Assembly (NCBI GenBank): GCA_025360845.1
Contig: JANYBJ010000325.1
Coordinates: 1-43,924, forward strand
Direction: 5' to 3'
Length of the DNA stretch: 43,924 nucleotides
Source: a bacterium
GTDB taxonomy: Bacteria; Verrucomicrobiota; Kiritimatiellia; RFP12; UBA1067
Below the pieces are notes generated by a model that saw only the letters and a program-made list of their open reading frames with translations, did not search any database and was not told the DNA's origin. How positions within the stretch are numbered: the first letter of the stretch is position 1; the number at the start of each line of letters is the position of its first letter. Positions 1 through 8,661 of the stretch are shown here, in pieces. A program made the position numbers and the translations under genes.

Positions 1-65
1 GGAGAATTTAGGAGTTGAACAGCCTAACAGCCTAAACACCTGACAGCCTTCTCCCTCCCTCCGGC

Positions 66-144
66 TTTGTGTTTCTTCGTACACTTCGTGTCTTCGTGGT
101 AAAACAACTTGTTTTTTATTGCCGTTGTTGGTTTGTAAGGCACT
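66..144. repeat. Dispersed CACGAAG-type repeat, copy 1
   Basis: This stretch carries iterated TTCGTGTCTTCGTGG-like motifs followed by a 41-bp segment (104-144). That segment matches 1370-1410 at 37 of 41 positions, and both copies end in GTAAGGCACT. No coding potential is seen. Bases 1-65 hold short AGCCTAA/ACAGCCT iterations and nothing I can name. Confidence 0.7.
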
Positions 145-267
145 AAATATGGCTTTGCATGCCATGGAAGAATGCCCTTACGGGCACACTACAAACGGAT
201 TCCCCTAGTCTTTCTTACGTTTGTAGTGGCGCCGTGAGGCGCTTTTTGGCCATATTTAGAATTGCTG
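143..267 (-). mobile_element. MITE-like palindromic element, copy A (left end incomplete)
   Basis: Positions 145-267 match the reverse complement of 23818-23940 at 120 of 123 positions. The right terminal arm (GCCATATTTAGAATTGCTG) is intact. The left arm keeps only its inner part (CTAAATATGGC), because the outer 8 bases are replaced by the end of the preceding repeat. Internally it has nested inverted repeats: CACTACAAACG against CGTTTGTAGTG, GCCCTTACGGGC, and GCGCCGTGAGGCGC. It encodes no protein, so any transposition would need a transposase from elsewhere. It lies directly upstream of the methyltransferase gene. Positions 268-326 hold no recognisable feature or clear ribosome-binding site. 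Confidence 0.75.
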
Positions 268-326
268 AACGCTCTCACTCTTTCCACCTTGTAACCTCCC
301 TCCCCTAACGTGTAACCTGTGCCCCT

Positions 327-1223
327 ATGGATTTGATCAAGGAGACCTGCTGCCCGGTGTGCGGCGGCAGACAATTGAACGCGCTGTGGACGTGCCAGGA
401 CCGGCTCACCCACCGGGGCGCGTTCACCCTCTGCGCGTGCGCGGCGTGCGGCTTCCGCTTCACCAACCCCTATCCGTCGCAGGAGGACATCCACGTCTTC
501 TACGAGAGCGACGATTACGTGCCGGTGAGCAACACCACCAAGGGGCTGATCAACAAGGGCTACCATGTGGCGCGGCGCGTGATGCTGCGGGCCAAGCGGC
601 GCCTGGTGAACCGGCTCGCGGGGCGCACGTCGGGTCGCCTGTTGGACATCGGCTGCGGCACCGGCGAGTTCGCGGGCATCATGAAAGAGGCGGGCTGGCA
701 GGTGCAGGGCGTGGAGCCTTTCGCTTCGGCGCGTGAGTCGGCCGCCGCGCGCTTCGGCGTGCCGGTCGTGGATGTGCCGGAGCAGGCGGGGCTTCCCGGC
801 CACGCATACGACGTGATCACCCTCTGGCACGTGCTGGAACACGCGCACGACCTGAACCGCAGCATGAGCGAGCTGGAGCGGCTGCTCGCGCCTGGCGGGA
901 CGATACTGATCGGCGTGCCCAACTACACCTGTTACGACGCGGGCTTCTACCGCGGGAACTGGGCGGCTTACGACACCCCGCGCCACCTCTTCCACTTCGC
1001 GCCGGACACGATGCTCCGGCTCGCGGGGCGGCACGGGTTCGAGGTCGCCGCGATCCGGCCCCTGCTGTTCGACCCGCTCTACATTCCGCTGCTGACCGAG
1101 AAGGAGCGTGAAGACCGCTCGTGGCTGCGCGGCCTGCGGGTGGCGGGCGTCTCCTTCATCGTGAGCCTGCTGAACCCGACGCGCTGCACGGCGCTGGCCT
1201 ACGTGCTGCGGAGACGAGCTTAA
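327..1223 (+). CDS. Class I SAM-dependent methyltransferase with N-terminal zinc-ribbon-like segment
   Basis: A 298-residue protein. The N-terminus has two CxxC pairs (CPVCGG near residue 9 and CAACGF near residue 37), as in sugar- and polyketide-type methyltransferases that carry a small zinc-binding head. The Rossmann SAM site is visible as LLDIGCGTGEF near residue 106, followed by the acidic motif GVEP and by WHVLEHAHD and LLAPGGTILIGVPNY (motifs II/III). No signal peptide or membrane span. The substrate is not readable; the membrane-protein neighbour at 1414 makes cell-envelope or exopolysaccharide modification plausible (inference). The start is the first ATG before the CxxC head. There is no good Shine-Dalgarno sequence, which is unusual next to the well-marked starts elsewhere in the window. 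Confidence 0.85.
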   Translation: MDLIKETCCPVCGGRQLNALWTCQDRLTHRGAFTLCACAACGFRFTNPYPSQEDIHVFYESDDYVPVSNTTKGLINKGYHVARRVMLRAKRRLVNRLAGRTSGRLLDIGCGTGEFAGIMKEAGWQVQGVEPFASARESAAARFGVPVVDVPEQAGLPGHAYDVITLWHVLEHAHDLNRSMSELERLLAPGGTILIGVPNYTCYDAGFYRGNWAAYDTPRHLFHFAPDTMLRLAGRHGFEVAAIRPLLFDPLYIPLLTEKEREDRSWLRGLRVAGVSFIVSLLNPTRCTALAYVLRRRA

Positions 1224-1287
1224 AAACGATTAGGATCACGGAGAGGCATACGCTAACGTGGGCTCCGCCCACTACCCAATTCAATCT

Positions 1288-1410
1288 CACACAAAGGCAC
1301 AAAGGACACAAAGGATTCTGTAAAGATCGTATGATTAACCTTCGTGCCCTTCGTGCCTTCGTGTGAGATACAACTTGTTTCTTATTGCTATTGTCGGTTT
1401 GTAAGGCACT
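1288..1410. repeat. Dispersed CACRAAG inverted repeat, copy 2
   Basis: The left arm (1288-1314, CACAAAGG units) and right arm (about 1341-1367, CCTTCGTG units) are inverted repeats that differ only at A/G positions. A transcript of the minus strand would pair throughout using G-U wobbles, while a plus-strand transcript would have A-C mismatches. A 41-bp tail (1370-1410) is shared with 104-144. It fills the gap between the methyltransferase and the membrane-protein gene, and could act as a terminator-like or mRNA-end structure. Confidence 0.65.
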
Positions 1411-1413
1411 TCT

Positions 1414-2340
1414 ATGACACCTCAGACCAAGAGTCACCTGAAAACCGCCGCCAAAGTGACGGTGACGCTGACCCTGCTCGCGCTCGCTTTCCGGATGATC
1501 CGTTTCGACACCCTGCTGGAGAGCCTGCGCCACGCGGATTACGCCCTGCTCGCGGTCGCGGCGGTGATCATCCTCCTCGGCGGCTTCGCGGGCGCGGCTT
1601 CGTGGTACTGCATCCTGCGCACGCGCCTGCCGGAGATCGGCTACCGCGCGGTGGCGGCCTGCCACTGGAGCGGCATGTTCTTCAACAGCTTCCTGCCCTC
1701 GAACGTCGGCGGCGACGTGGTGAAGGGGTACATCGTGGCACGCGATCAGGGTCAGACGGGCTTCGTGGTGACGAGTCTGCTGCTCGACCGCGTGATCAAC
1801 CTCGGCATGCTGCTCTGCATCGGCGTCTTCACGCTGCTGCTCCAACTGGGAGATCGGCTGTGGGCGGCAGGGTTCTTGGTGCTGCTCGCCCTGCTGCTGC
1901 TGGGCGTTCTCGTCTCGGCCCGCTGGCTGCAGGGCAAGGTGAGGGGGTGGCCGAAAACCGGTTTGAGAGGTAAGCTTGGGGGCCTGCTTGAGCCCGTGTT
2001 CGAGCTGGCGGCCTCGCCGCGGCGGCTCTTCCCGACGCTGCTGGCCGCGTTCGCCTCGCAGTTCTTCAAGACCTGGCACAACGTCTTCGTGATTCTCGCG
2101 CTCGGCCTGAAAATACCGACGTTCTGCGTGTGGTACGTGATCCCGCTTTTCGGCATGGTCTCGGCGCTGCCGGTCTCGATCGGCGGGCTCGGCCTGCGCG
2201 AGATGGTCGCGCAGGGGCTCTCGGGGCCGATGCACCTCGACAACACGCACCTGGTGACCTTGAGCCTGGCGGGGCACCTGATGGTGGTGCTGGTCAACAT
2301 GCTCGGCGCGCTGCCGTTTCTGCTGAGAAAGAAACGGTAG
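1414..2340 (+). CDS. LPG-synthase-type integral membrane protein (UPF0104/AglD-like)
   Basis: A 308-residue, strongly hydrophobic protein with about eight predicted membrane spans. It matches the lysylphosphatidylglycerol-synthase transmembrane family (PF03706), which has flippase-like members in glycan and lipid export. Family hallmarks visible are the polar SFLPSNVGGDVVKGY segment near residue 95 and the conserved late motif PVSIGGLGLREM near residue 250. It has only the membrane part and lacks the C-terminal cytosolic domain of MprF, so aminoacylation is unlikely. It follows the methyltransferase in the same direction after a repeat-filled gap; a joint role in envelope glycolipid or polysaccharide assembly is inference. 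Confidence 0.85.
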   Translation: MTPQTKSHLKTAAKVTVTLTLLALAFRMIRFDTLLESLRHADYALLAVAAVIILLGGFAGAASWYCILRTRLPEIGYRAVAACHWSGMFFNSFLPSNVGGDVVKGYIVARDQGQTGFVVTSLLLDRVINLGMLLCIGVFTLLLQLGDRLWAAGFLVLLALLLLGVLVSARWLQGKVRGWPKTGLRGKLGGLLEPVFELAASPRRLFPTLLAAFASQFFKTWHNVFVILALGLKIPTFCVWYVIPLFGMVSALPVSIGGLGLREMVAQGLSGPMHLDNTHLVTLSLAGHLMVVLVNMLGALPFLLRKKR

Positions 2341-2363
2341 CGCGGGCTCTCCGAGCACGCACA

Positions 2364-2429
2364 TGGAGGGCGAGTGTCCCCACGAGCCACTGCGCAGTGA
2401 CCGGCGGCTCGACAGAGTCTCGCCCTCCA
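2364..2429. repeat. REP-like inverted repeat between convergent genes
   Basis: TGGAGGGCGAG (2364-2374) and CTCGCCCTCCA (2419-2429) are perfect 11-bp inverted arms, with an inner CGAGCC/GGCTCG pair and a central CTGCGCAGTG palindrome. It lies between the convergent ends of the membrane-protein gene and the large beta-strand-repeat gene, and could terminate transcription from both sides. It has no T-tract, so intrinsic termination is uncertain. Confidence 0.65.
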
Positions 2430-2455
2430 AAAAGTGCAACCGGAACAGGGGCACG

Positions 2456-5400
2456 CTACCGGAGGAAGAGCAGCGTGCCGACCGGCGGGTAGGTGACGAC
2501 CAGGAGGCCGGGACCGGAGATCCACGGCACCTTCGCGGCGGTGTACTGGCCACCGGGCATGGACACGCCGTCCACGAAGAGCGCATGCACATACTGCTTG
2601 CCGGCGAAGCCGAGGTGCAGCGTCGCCCCGCTCGTGACGTAGAGGTCGGCTCCCTCCGGCAGACGCGCCGCGTCCAGCGTGAGCGTGCCCGCGCCCAGGA
2701 CCGTGCGACCCGTGTAGGTGGCTGCCGCGCCGGCGAGCGCGAGCGTGCCGCTGCCGCTCTTGGTGACCGTCGTGCCGCCGGCCACATCGGTCAGGACGAG
2801 CGTACACCCGGCCGCGACCGGATAGGCGGCGGAGCCCGTCTGCGTGACCGAGCCGAGGGTGAGCGTGCCGGGCTGCGACACGGTGTCCACGCCGAACGAG
2901 GCGCCGTCGCCGACCGTCGCGGCGGCGATCCTGAAGCTGCCGTTCGGTACCGAGGTGTCGCACGTCGCGGTGTTGGTGGACGCGGCCGGCAGGGTCAGTC
3001 CGGCCAGGAGCTGCTGGTTCGGCAGCGCGTCAACGGGCGTGTCGCTCGTCATGCGGAAATTGCGGATGCGGACCTCGTTGCAGGCGCCGCCGTTGCCCGC
3101 GCCGAAGCCGACGTAGGCGTAGTTGTCGCCGACGTCCGCCGGGATGTTGACGTTGTTGAAGACGTGGGTGACGGTCATGGAGCCCTGCGTGATGGTCGAT
3201 GTCAGCGTGGCGGCCACAGGATCGTAGCGGATCGTGAAATGGGTTTCCGCGGCCGTGATCACGATCGGCGCGTAGCTCTGGCCCGAGCCATAGTCGAAGC
3301 CGCCGTTGTGTCCGACGAAGGATTTATATTTAAACTCCGCCGGATGATCCGGATAGGTACACCACCGGATGGCGGTGCTGCGGGCGATCCCTTCATAGCC
3401 GGCCCCGACATTGTTGTTGCCGACCGCGCCCGGGCCGCGCGGGTCGTTGTGGACGAAGAAGGAGAAGGCGTCCTGGGGGTTCCAGTTCACCGCGCCGATC
3501 AGGTAGCTGAAGGTGGCGGTCCACGGCCCGCTGATGCGGACCCGGCGAGAAGACGTCGCCGTATCGCTGCCACCCTCCCACGTGCTGCTGCAGTACTGCA
3601 GCGTGCCGTCGGGACCCCATTTTCCAATCGGTGTAAAGAACCAGTCGCTGCGCGCGCCGGTGGTGTCGAGCGGCTCGAGGCTGTTCTTGCGCAGCACCAG
3701 CCCGCCCTGCTCCAGGCGCACCACGGCGTTGGAAGTCGGGTGGTCGATGTCGCCCGGCAAGCCCAGCGCGGCGCTGCCGCGCTTGACCAGCGTGCCGCTG
3801 CCGGTCAGCTTGTCGAAGGCCAGGTAGCCGCCCAGCGCGTTGGCGGTCGCTTCCGAGGTGAAGGAGAAGTCGCTGACGATGTTCTCCGCGTAGAGGCCGC
3901 CGGTGAAAGCGCCGAAGCCGAGGTAGGCTTCGTCCGCATACCCGAGGGCCGACGGCAGATCCACGCCGTTGAAGACGTTGGTGTAGGCGCCCGCCGCCTG
4001 CGAGGTGATGATCGTGACCGTTTTGGCCAACGCATCGTGCGAGACCGTCATGCTGGCGGGTCCGCCGTAGGGCAGATTGACAGGCGCGATGTCCATGCTG
4101 GCGAGCGCAGGCGCGCCGTTGGTGAACATGCGGAGCGAGGTGGTGGTCACGCCGCCTTCAAAATAGCGCCACATGATCGAGAACCCGGGGTTGGGCGTGT
4201 GTTCGCCGCTCGCGGGCGATTGGCGCTGCATCGCGAAGGTGATGTAGTCCGCGGGAGGATCGGTCTTAAGCCCGATGTCGTAGTTGAAGTGCGCGGTCCA
4301 CGAGCCGGCCACGGGGTAGCGGTTGACGGTGTAGGCCGTGCCTGGTTTGCCGAAGTCGTTGAGGGAAACCGCCAAGCGGCCGTCGGGCTTCCAGTGCGCG
4401 TTCGCGTTCAGCTGCCACAGCCCCTGATCCGCCAGCGTGGGCGCGGGCGGCGCGGCCGGAACCGACTTCGAGACGTTCACCACCGCGTTGTCGGCGTAGG
4501 CCAACTGGCCGGCGACGAAGCCGCGCTGGACCATGCTCGGAGCGAGAGAGGCGTTGAGGGTGTCGCCGCCGCCCAGCGCGACGCTTCCGCCATAACGGCA
4601 GTAGGAGGACGGCGTGGGCAGCTCGCTGTTGGAGAAGAGGAAGTCGGCGATCGAATGCTGTCCCCACAGGCCGCCGGTGCCCGCCGAGAAGCCGAGGTAG
4701 GCGTAGCCGTCCGTGGTCGTTTCGGCGGCCAGATCGACGGCATACTCGTAGCGGCAGGTCGCGCTGCCGGGAGGGGTCATCAGGCAGGTCAGCTTGCCCG
4801 AGCCGTCATAGGAGACCGTAAAGAACGTCTTGACGGGCTGAGACAGATGGGGCTGCCCCGCCAAGAAGGGAATATTCACGAAGTAGGTTCCCTGCTTACC
4901 GAAACGGAAACGCTTGTTATAGACATCGACGCCGACCGCGACCGAGTTCACGATTTTGTTGTCGTATTGGTAACCGATCCCCTCGCCTCCGGTGCCCAGC
5001 GCGCCCGCGCCGCGCGGGTCGTTCTGGATGACGAAGGAGAAGCCGTCGGCGGGATTCCACGGCAGGGTGGACCAGGCCAGATAGGAGAAGGTGGCGGTCC
5101 AGGCGTTGGTCACCGGATAGCGGCGCAGCAGGAAGGCCGAGCCGGCCTGGCCGCCGTTGTTCGGCGTCAGACGCAGAAGCCCGTCCGGACGCCACGAAGC
5201 CGATCCGTTGAAGCGCCAGCGGTCCTGCTGACCGCACAGGCTGACCGGCGACAACGTCAGCGGAGCGCCCGCCAGGGCGAGGTTCATCCCTGCGGCACCG
5301 CCCGCGGCAGCGAGTTCGAGCGCCGCGCCCGAAGGCGACGAAAACGTACCGTTGACTCCGCCCTGCGCCCAAGGGTATTCGATCGCCAGCGCGACCTTAC

Positions 5401-7096
5401 CCGCATCCGCCTGCACATTGATTGCCGTAGGGCGCATCGCCAACGTGCCGGAGCCCTGCTTAATCAGTTTACCGCCCGGGCTGGCGGGATCGGCCTTGAG
5501 CTGCGGATCGAGGCATGCGTAGCTGGCCACGTCGACGGTCATGTTGTTCGCGCCGACCAGCAGGTCCGGCAGCCGCGTCAACCAGTCCGAAGAGAGGATG
5601 GTCGTGCGCTGGGCCAGTGTGCTGCCGCTGAAGCGGACCGTGCCTTGGTTTCGGCTTTCGTTCACCGCAGGCAGAGTCGTGCCGTCAAGCGAGAACGTGC
5701 TGCCGCCGAGCACGTTGAGCGTGGCCCCGCGCTTCACCGTCAACAGGTTGGCGAGCCCGGTGCTGCCGTTATTGAAGGTCATGTCCGTCTGGGCGCCGTC
5801 GTTCTGCGACAGCGACAAGCCCCACCTGTAGAGGTCCGTGGCGTCGGAGATGAACGACCCGGCATTCGCGACCGAAACCGTCGAAACCGCGTTGCCGTCC
5901 TCGCCGATGAAAACGTCGTTGGCCACCCTGAGCGTGGCGTTGTCGATGGACAGCAGCGGGCGGCAGCGGTGGTCGGGCTGGCCCTGTGAATTGTCCATGA
6001 CGAAACCCGAACCTTCGACCGTCACCTCGGCGCCGCCGCTGAGGTACATGCTCGGGCTCTGGGGCGAGGCGGAGGTGCCGGTGCCGCGGCCGATCGTGAA
6101 GTAGCCGTAGATGAAGCGGGTCACGCCGCCGATGATATCCAGGCGCGGCGAGGCCAGCGTTTTGGAGCCGATCCAGCCGGCCGTGGCGTGGATGACGTTG
6201 GTCTGGCCGGGCGCGCCGAGGATCATGCGGCCCTTATCGACTGTGAACGCAGGGTACGAGTTCGTGTCGGGCACGCCGTCCGCGTCGTAGGTGATCACCG
6301 CGGTTTCGGCGTTCGCCCACTTGTCCTTGTTGAACTCCTGATAGCCGGGATAGGTGTAGGCCAGCGTGCCCTCGCCGGTCTTGATGAACGCGCCGCCGAC
6401 GGCGGCGACCGGACCCGCGACGGTGAGGGTCGTGCCCGCGTTCACCACGTCGATCACGCCGGCGCGGTCGTTGCCCGCGCCGGGCGAGAGCGTGTAGCCG
6501 CGGTTCAAGGTCGCCGAACCGCCGGTGTAACGCAGCGTGCCCTCGCCGAGAACGAGGTTGGCGGCGTCGGCCGGGCTGCTGCCGAGCGCGGACGGCGAGT
6601 TGAACTCCAGCGTGCCGGTGACATGCCGGGTCGCGCCCAAATAGGTGTTGGCCGCTCCGAGCACGACGCGTCCGCCGTTGGCCGTGAGTCCGCCGTTGCC
6701 GGAGACGGCGCCATTGAGGGTGAGGGCCTGGCCCGAGGCCGCGGCCAGCGTCGTGGAGCCGGATACCGACAGCGGCAGACCGACCGTGTGGCTGCCGGAG
6801 AGCACGGTGATGAAGCCCGCGCTGTCGAGGGTGAGCGTGTTGCCCGCGAGGGTCAAGCCGCTGCCCGAGAGCTGCACGCCGAGCAGCGCCAAGCCCGTTT
6901 CGTTGTTGTTGACCGTGCCCGCACCGGTCGTGAGATACGCGGTCGAGCCCGAGCCCGACGCGATGGCACCGCCGGCCCAGTTGGCCGTGTCGTTCCAGTT
7001 GCCGCCCGACGCAGCGGTCCATGTGCCGTCCGCCGCCAAGAGAGAACCCGCCGCGCCAAAGGCGGCGAAAAGGGATGCCAGACTCCGTGCTGTCAT
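2456..7096 (-). CDS. Giant secreted autotransporter-associated beta-strand repeat protein with three lectin-like domains
   Basis: 1546 residues from an ATG at 7096, preceded by AAAGGAAG six bases upstream. An upstream in-frame ATG at 7159 would add 21 residues before the signal peptide and overlaps the promoter, so I reject it. Signal peptide: MTARSLASLFAAFGAAGSLLA, cleaved before ADGTW. The N-terminal half is Gly/Thr/Ser-rich with units such as KTGEGTLAY and KSGSGTLAL (autotransporter-associated repeat type). Three homologous legume-lectin-like beta-sandwich domains follow, near residues 620-820, 890-1080 and 1150-1350. They share W(R/K)PDG, WTAxFxY, NPxDxFSF, NDPRGxGA and YAYLGFSAGTGG. No outer-membrane barrel, PEP-CTERM or LPXTG tail is seen, so anchoring is unknown. 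A surface glycan-binding role is inference. Confidence 0.8.
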   Translation of the reverse strand: MTARSLASLFAAFGAAGSLLAADGTWTAASGGNWNDTANWAGGAIASGSGSTAYLTTGAGTVNNNETGLALLGVQLSGSGLTLAGNTLTLDSAGFITVLSGSHTVGLPLSVSGSTTLAAASGQALTLNGAVSGNGGLTANGGRVVLGAANTYLGATRHVTGTLEFNSPSALGSSPADAANLVLGEGTLRYTGGSATLNRGYTLSPGAGNDRAGVIDVVNAGTTLTVAGPVAAVGGAFIKTGEGTLAYTYPGYQEFNKDKWANAETAVITYDADGVPDTNSYPAFTVDKGRMILGAPGQTNVIHATAGWIGSKTLASPRLDIIGGVTRFIYGYFTIGRGTGTSASPQSPSMYLSGGAEVTVEGSGFVMDNSQGQPDHRCRPLLSIDNATLRVANDVFIGEDGNAVSTVSVANAGSFISDATDLYRWGLSLSQNDGAQTDMTFNNGSTGLANLLTVKRGATLNVLGGSTFSLDGTTLPAVNESRNQGTVRFSGSTLAQRTTILSSDWLTRLPDLLVGANNMTVDVASYACLDPQLKADPASPGGKLIKQGSGTLAMRPTAINVQADAGKVALAIEYPWAQGGVNGTFSSPSGAALELAAAGGAAGMNLALAGAPLTLSPVSLCGQQDRWRFNGSASWRPDGLLRLTPNNGGQAGSAFLLRRYPVTNAWTATFSYLAWSTLPWNPADGFSFVIQNDPRGAGALGTGGEGIGYQYDNKIVNSVAVGVDVYNKRFRFGKQGTYFVNIPFLAGQPHLSQPVKTFFTVSYDGSGKLTCLMTPPGSATCRYEYAVDLAAETTTDGYAYLGFSAGTGGLWGQHSIADFLFSNSELPTPSSYCRYGGSVALGGGDTLNASLAPSMVQRGFVAGQLAYADNAVVNVSKSVPAAPPAPTLADQGLWQLNANAHWKPDGRLAVSLNDFGKPGTAYTVNRYPVAGSWTAHFNYDIGLKTDPPADYITFAMQRQSPASGEHTPNPGFSIMWRYFEGGVTTTSLRMFTNGAPALASMDIAPVNLPYGGPASMTVSHDALAKTVTIITSQAAGAYTNVFNGVDLPSALGYADEAYLGFGAFTGGLYAENIVSDFSFTSEATANALGGYLAFDKLTGSGTLVKRGSAALGLPGDIDHPTSNAVVRLEQGGLVLRKNSLEPLDTTGARSDWFFTPIGKWGPDGTLQYCSSTWEGGSDTATSSRRVRISGPWTATFSYLIGAVNWNPQDAFSFFVHNDPRGPGAVGNNNVGAGYEGIARSTAIRWCTYPDHPAEFKYKSFVGHNGGFDYGSGQSYAPIVITAAETHFTIRYDPVAATLTSTITQGSMTVTHVFNNVNIPADVGDNYAYVGFGAGNGGACNEVRIRNFRMTSDTPVDALPNQQLLAGLTLPAASTNTATCDTSVPNGSFRIAAATVGDGASFGVDTVSQPGTLTLGSVTQTGSAAYPVAAGCTLVLTDVAGGTTVTKSGSGTLALAGAAATYTGRTVLGAGTLTLDAARLPEGADLYVTSGATLHLGFAGKQYVHALFVDGVSMPGGQYTAAKVPWISGPGLLVVTYPPVGTLLFLR

Positions 7097-7130
7097 ATCC
7101 AACTTCCTTTCATGTAGGTATAGACCAAGT

Positions 7131-7159
7131 AATATCGTATAAAAGGATAGTACAAACAA
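7131..7159 (-). promoter_or_regulatory. Candidate promoter of the lectin/beta-strand gene
   Basis: On the minus strand, TTGTTT (7154-7159) and GATATT (7131-7136) are separated by 17 bp. The start codon lies about 35 bp downstream. A direct repeat ACTCCGCAA occurs upstream at 7186-7194 and 7203-7211, in register by 17 bp, and could be an activator site. Confidence 0.4.
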
Positions 7160-7233
7160 CGCGCACTTGGCGAGTAGTAATTCTGACTCCGCAAAAAAAC
7201 CAACTCCGCAAGAGGATCAAAATTAGAATGGCG

Positions 7234-8415
7234 TTACAGCGCGACAAGTTCGGAGGCGCAGGGGGTGAGGTTCCGCATGCCCTCGGACGTGACGAGGAAG
7301 GTGTCCTCCACGCCGACCGCGCCGGTGCCGGGGATCACGAACTTGGGCTCCAGCGCGACGCACATGCCGGCTTCGAGGGTCTCTTTCGAGCGGGCGCCGA
7401 GCACGGGCTGCTCGTTGATGACGAGTCCGGTGCCGTGGCCGATGAACTTCGCCTTTTGGGCAAGCCCCATGAAACAGTCGGCCAGCCCGGCCTCGTCCGC
7501 CATTTTCAGGGCGAGGGTGTAGAGGTCCTCGCAGCGCGCGCCCGGCACGCCGGCCGCGGCGACGGCCTGTTGGATGTCGATGGAAAGCTGATGGGCGGCG
7601 ACCGCTTTCGGGGCGAGGTGTCCGATCGCGAAGGTGCGCGTGCAGTCGGTGAGATAGCCGTAGAAATTGCCCGCGATATCCACCATCACGGCCATGCCCT
7701 CTTTCAGGACAATGCCGCTCTGGCCCACCGGCAGCGAGGGGTGCAGCCCCGCGCCGCCCAAGGCGAAGTCGTAAGGCGAGGCCGCGCCGCCGTTGTCCCC
7801 GGCCAGCACGGTGCCCATGAACCCTTCCATGCTGCCGCCCGCGATGCGGAAAAGGCCGAGGCTGCCGGCCTTGAGCATGAGGTGGAACATCGCGACCGCC
7901 CAGGCCTGGTCGGTCATGCCCGGCTCGTAGACCGAGGCGAACTGCGCGACCACGGCGGCGTGGCGGCTGCCGGTCTTCTTCATCACCTGGATCTCGTAGG
8001 GGGTTTTCACGGCGCGGCACTGGCGCAGCAGCCCCGAGCCGTTCTCCGCGGCCGCGCCCTTGACCAGCGCGGCGCAGCGCGTCCAGTCGCTGAAGGTCAG
8101 GTCGTCGCCCTCCAGCAGCAGCCGCGCGGGAGGCGGCAGGCCGGCGTCGCGGAGGAACTCCGGAATCTGCTCCGGCTTGCGGATCTCGACCACGTTCGCG
8201 CCGGCCAGGCCGCAGGGGCGGCGCACGAAGAACCAGGGCGCACCTTCGGCGGGCAGGTAGACGTAGCCCATGAAGATGCGGCCCGAAAGGTAAAGGAGGT
8301 TGACATTGCTGCCGACCAGGAGCGCGTCCGCGCCCGTCGCGCGCACGCCCTGCTGGAGCCGCGTCCAACGGAGTTTCAAATCGTCAACGAGTTCGGGGGC
8401 ATAGCGGGTAAACAT
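7234..8415 (-). CDS. M24 family metallopeptidase (Xaa-Pro aminopeptidase-like)
   Basis: 393 residues, cytoplasmic. Residues 1-150 form a creatinase-type N-terminal domain and 150-393 the pita-bread catalytic domain. All five metal ligands of the family are visible: D246 (MVDIAG), D257 (TDCTRTF), H327 (GHGTGL), E356 (ALEPKF) and E370 (GVEDTF). This supports a two-metal peptidase that removes an N-terminal residue before proline, or a related M24 activity. It is convergent with nothing and divergent from rpsA. Its promoter sits almost on the start codon (see 8424-8452). The exact substrate is not readable. Confidence 0.9.
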   Translation of the reverse strand: MFTRYAPELVDDLKLRWTRLQQGVRATGADALLVGSNVNLLYLSGRIFMGYVYLPAEGAPWFFVRRPCGLAGANVVEIRKPEQIPEFLRDAGLPPPARLLLEGDDLTFSDWTRCAALVKGAAAENGSGLLRQCRAVKTPYEIQVMKKTGSRHAAVVAQFASVYEPGMTDQAWAVAMFHLMLKAGSLGLFRIAGGSMEGFMGTVLAGDNGGAASPYDFALGGAGLHPSLPVGQSGIVLKEGMAVMVDIAGNFYGYLTDCTRTFAIGHLAPKAVAAHQLSIDIQQAVAAAGVPGARCEDLYTLALKMADEAGLADCFMGLAQKAKFIGHGTGLVINEQPVLGARSKETLEAGMCVALEPKFVIPGTGAVGVEDTFLVTSEGMRNLTPCASELVAL

Positions 8416-8423
8416 GATGACTC

Positions 8424-8452
8424 ACTATAACCCATCTGCGGCGGAGTGTAAA
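8424..8452 (-). promoter_or_regulatory. Near-consensus sigma70-type promoter of the M24 peptidase gene
   Basis: On the minus strand, TTTACA (8447-8452), a 17-bp spacer and TATAGT (8424-8429). Only eight bases separate the -10 box from the ATG at 8415, so transcription would start about two bases before the start codon and give a leaderless or near-leaderless mRNA. Confidence 0.65.
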
Positions 8453-8500
8453 CGGGGCGCTCGCCCTCAGCCGCACGGTTTTTAGCCGCAAATCCGGCCC

Positions 8501-8582
8501 GCCCAGCGGTCGGACCCTACCTGAACATACCGGAAATGGTCAGCGAAACGTTCTCGAAGAGACAAGGTTCGGACCGCCGGGC
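8501..8582. repeat. Imperfect inverted repeat (REP-like) in the rpsA upstream region
   Basis: GCCCAGCGGTCGGACCC (8501-8517) pairs with 8566-8582 at 14 of 17 positions. The same GTCYGACCGCTGGGC core recurs at 13682-13695, marking a dispersed family. The gap 8416-8867 also contains the M24 promoter, a candidate rpsA promoter and the rpsA leader, and no credible gene. Confidence 0.5.
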
Positions 8583-8661
8583 CGACCGTTCGCAGGTACG
8601 AAAAAGGCCAATAAGAAGAAGCCGTGAATAGTAACAGAAATAAAAAAAGCTTGTTTTTCGT

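Noticed and set aside
2363-5989. Very long plus-strand open frame (1208 codons) opposite the lectin/beta-strand gene
   Set aside because: It is Arg/Gly/Ala/Val-rich with no domain, signal or ribosome site, and lies antisense to a frame with signal peptide, repeats and lectin motifs. High GC keeps antisense frames open.
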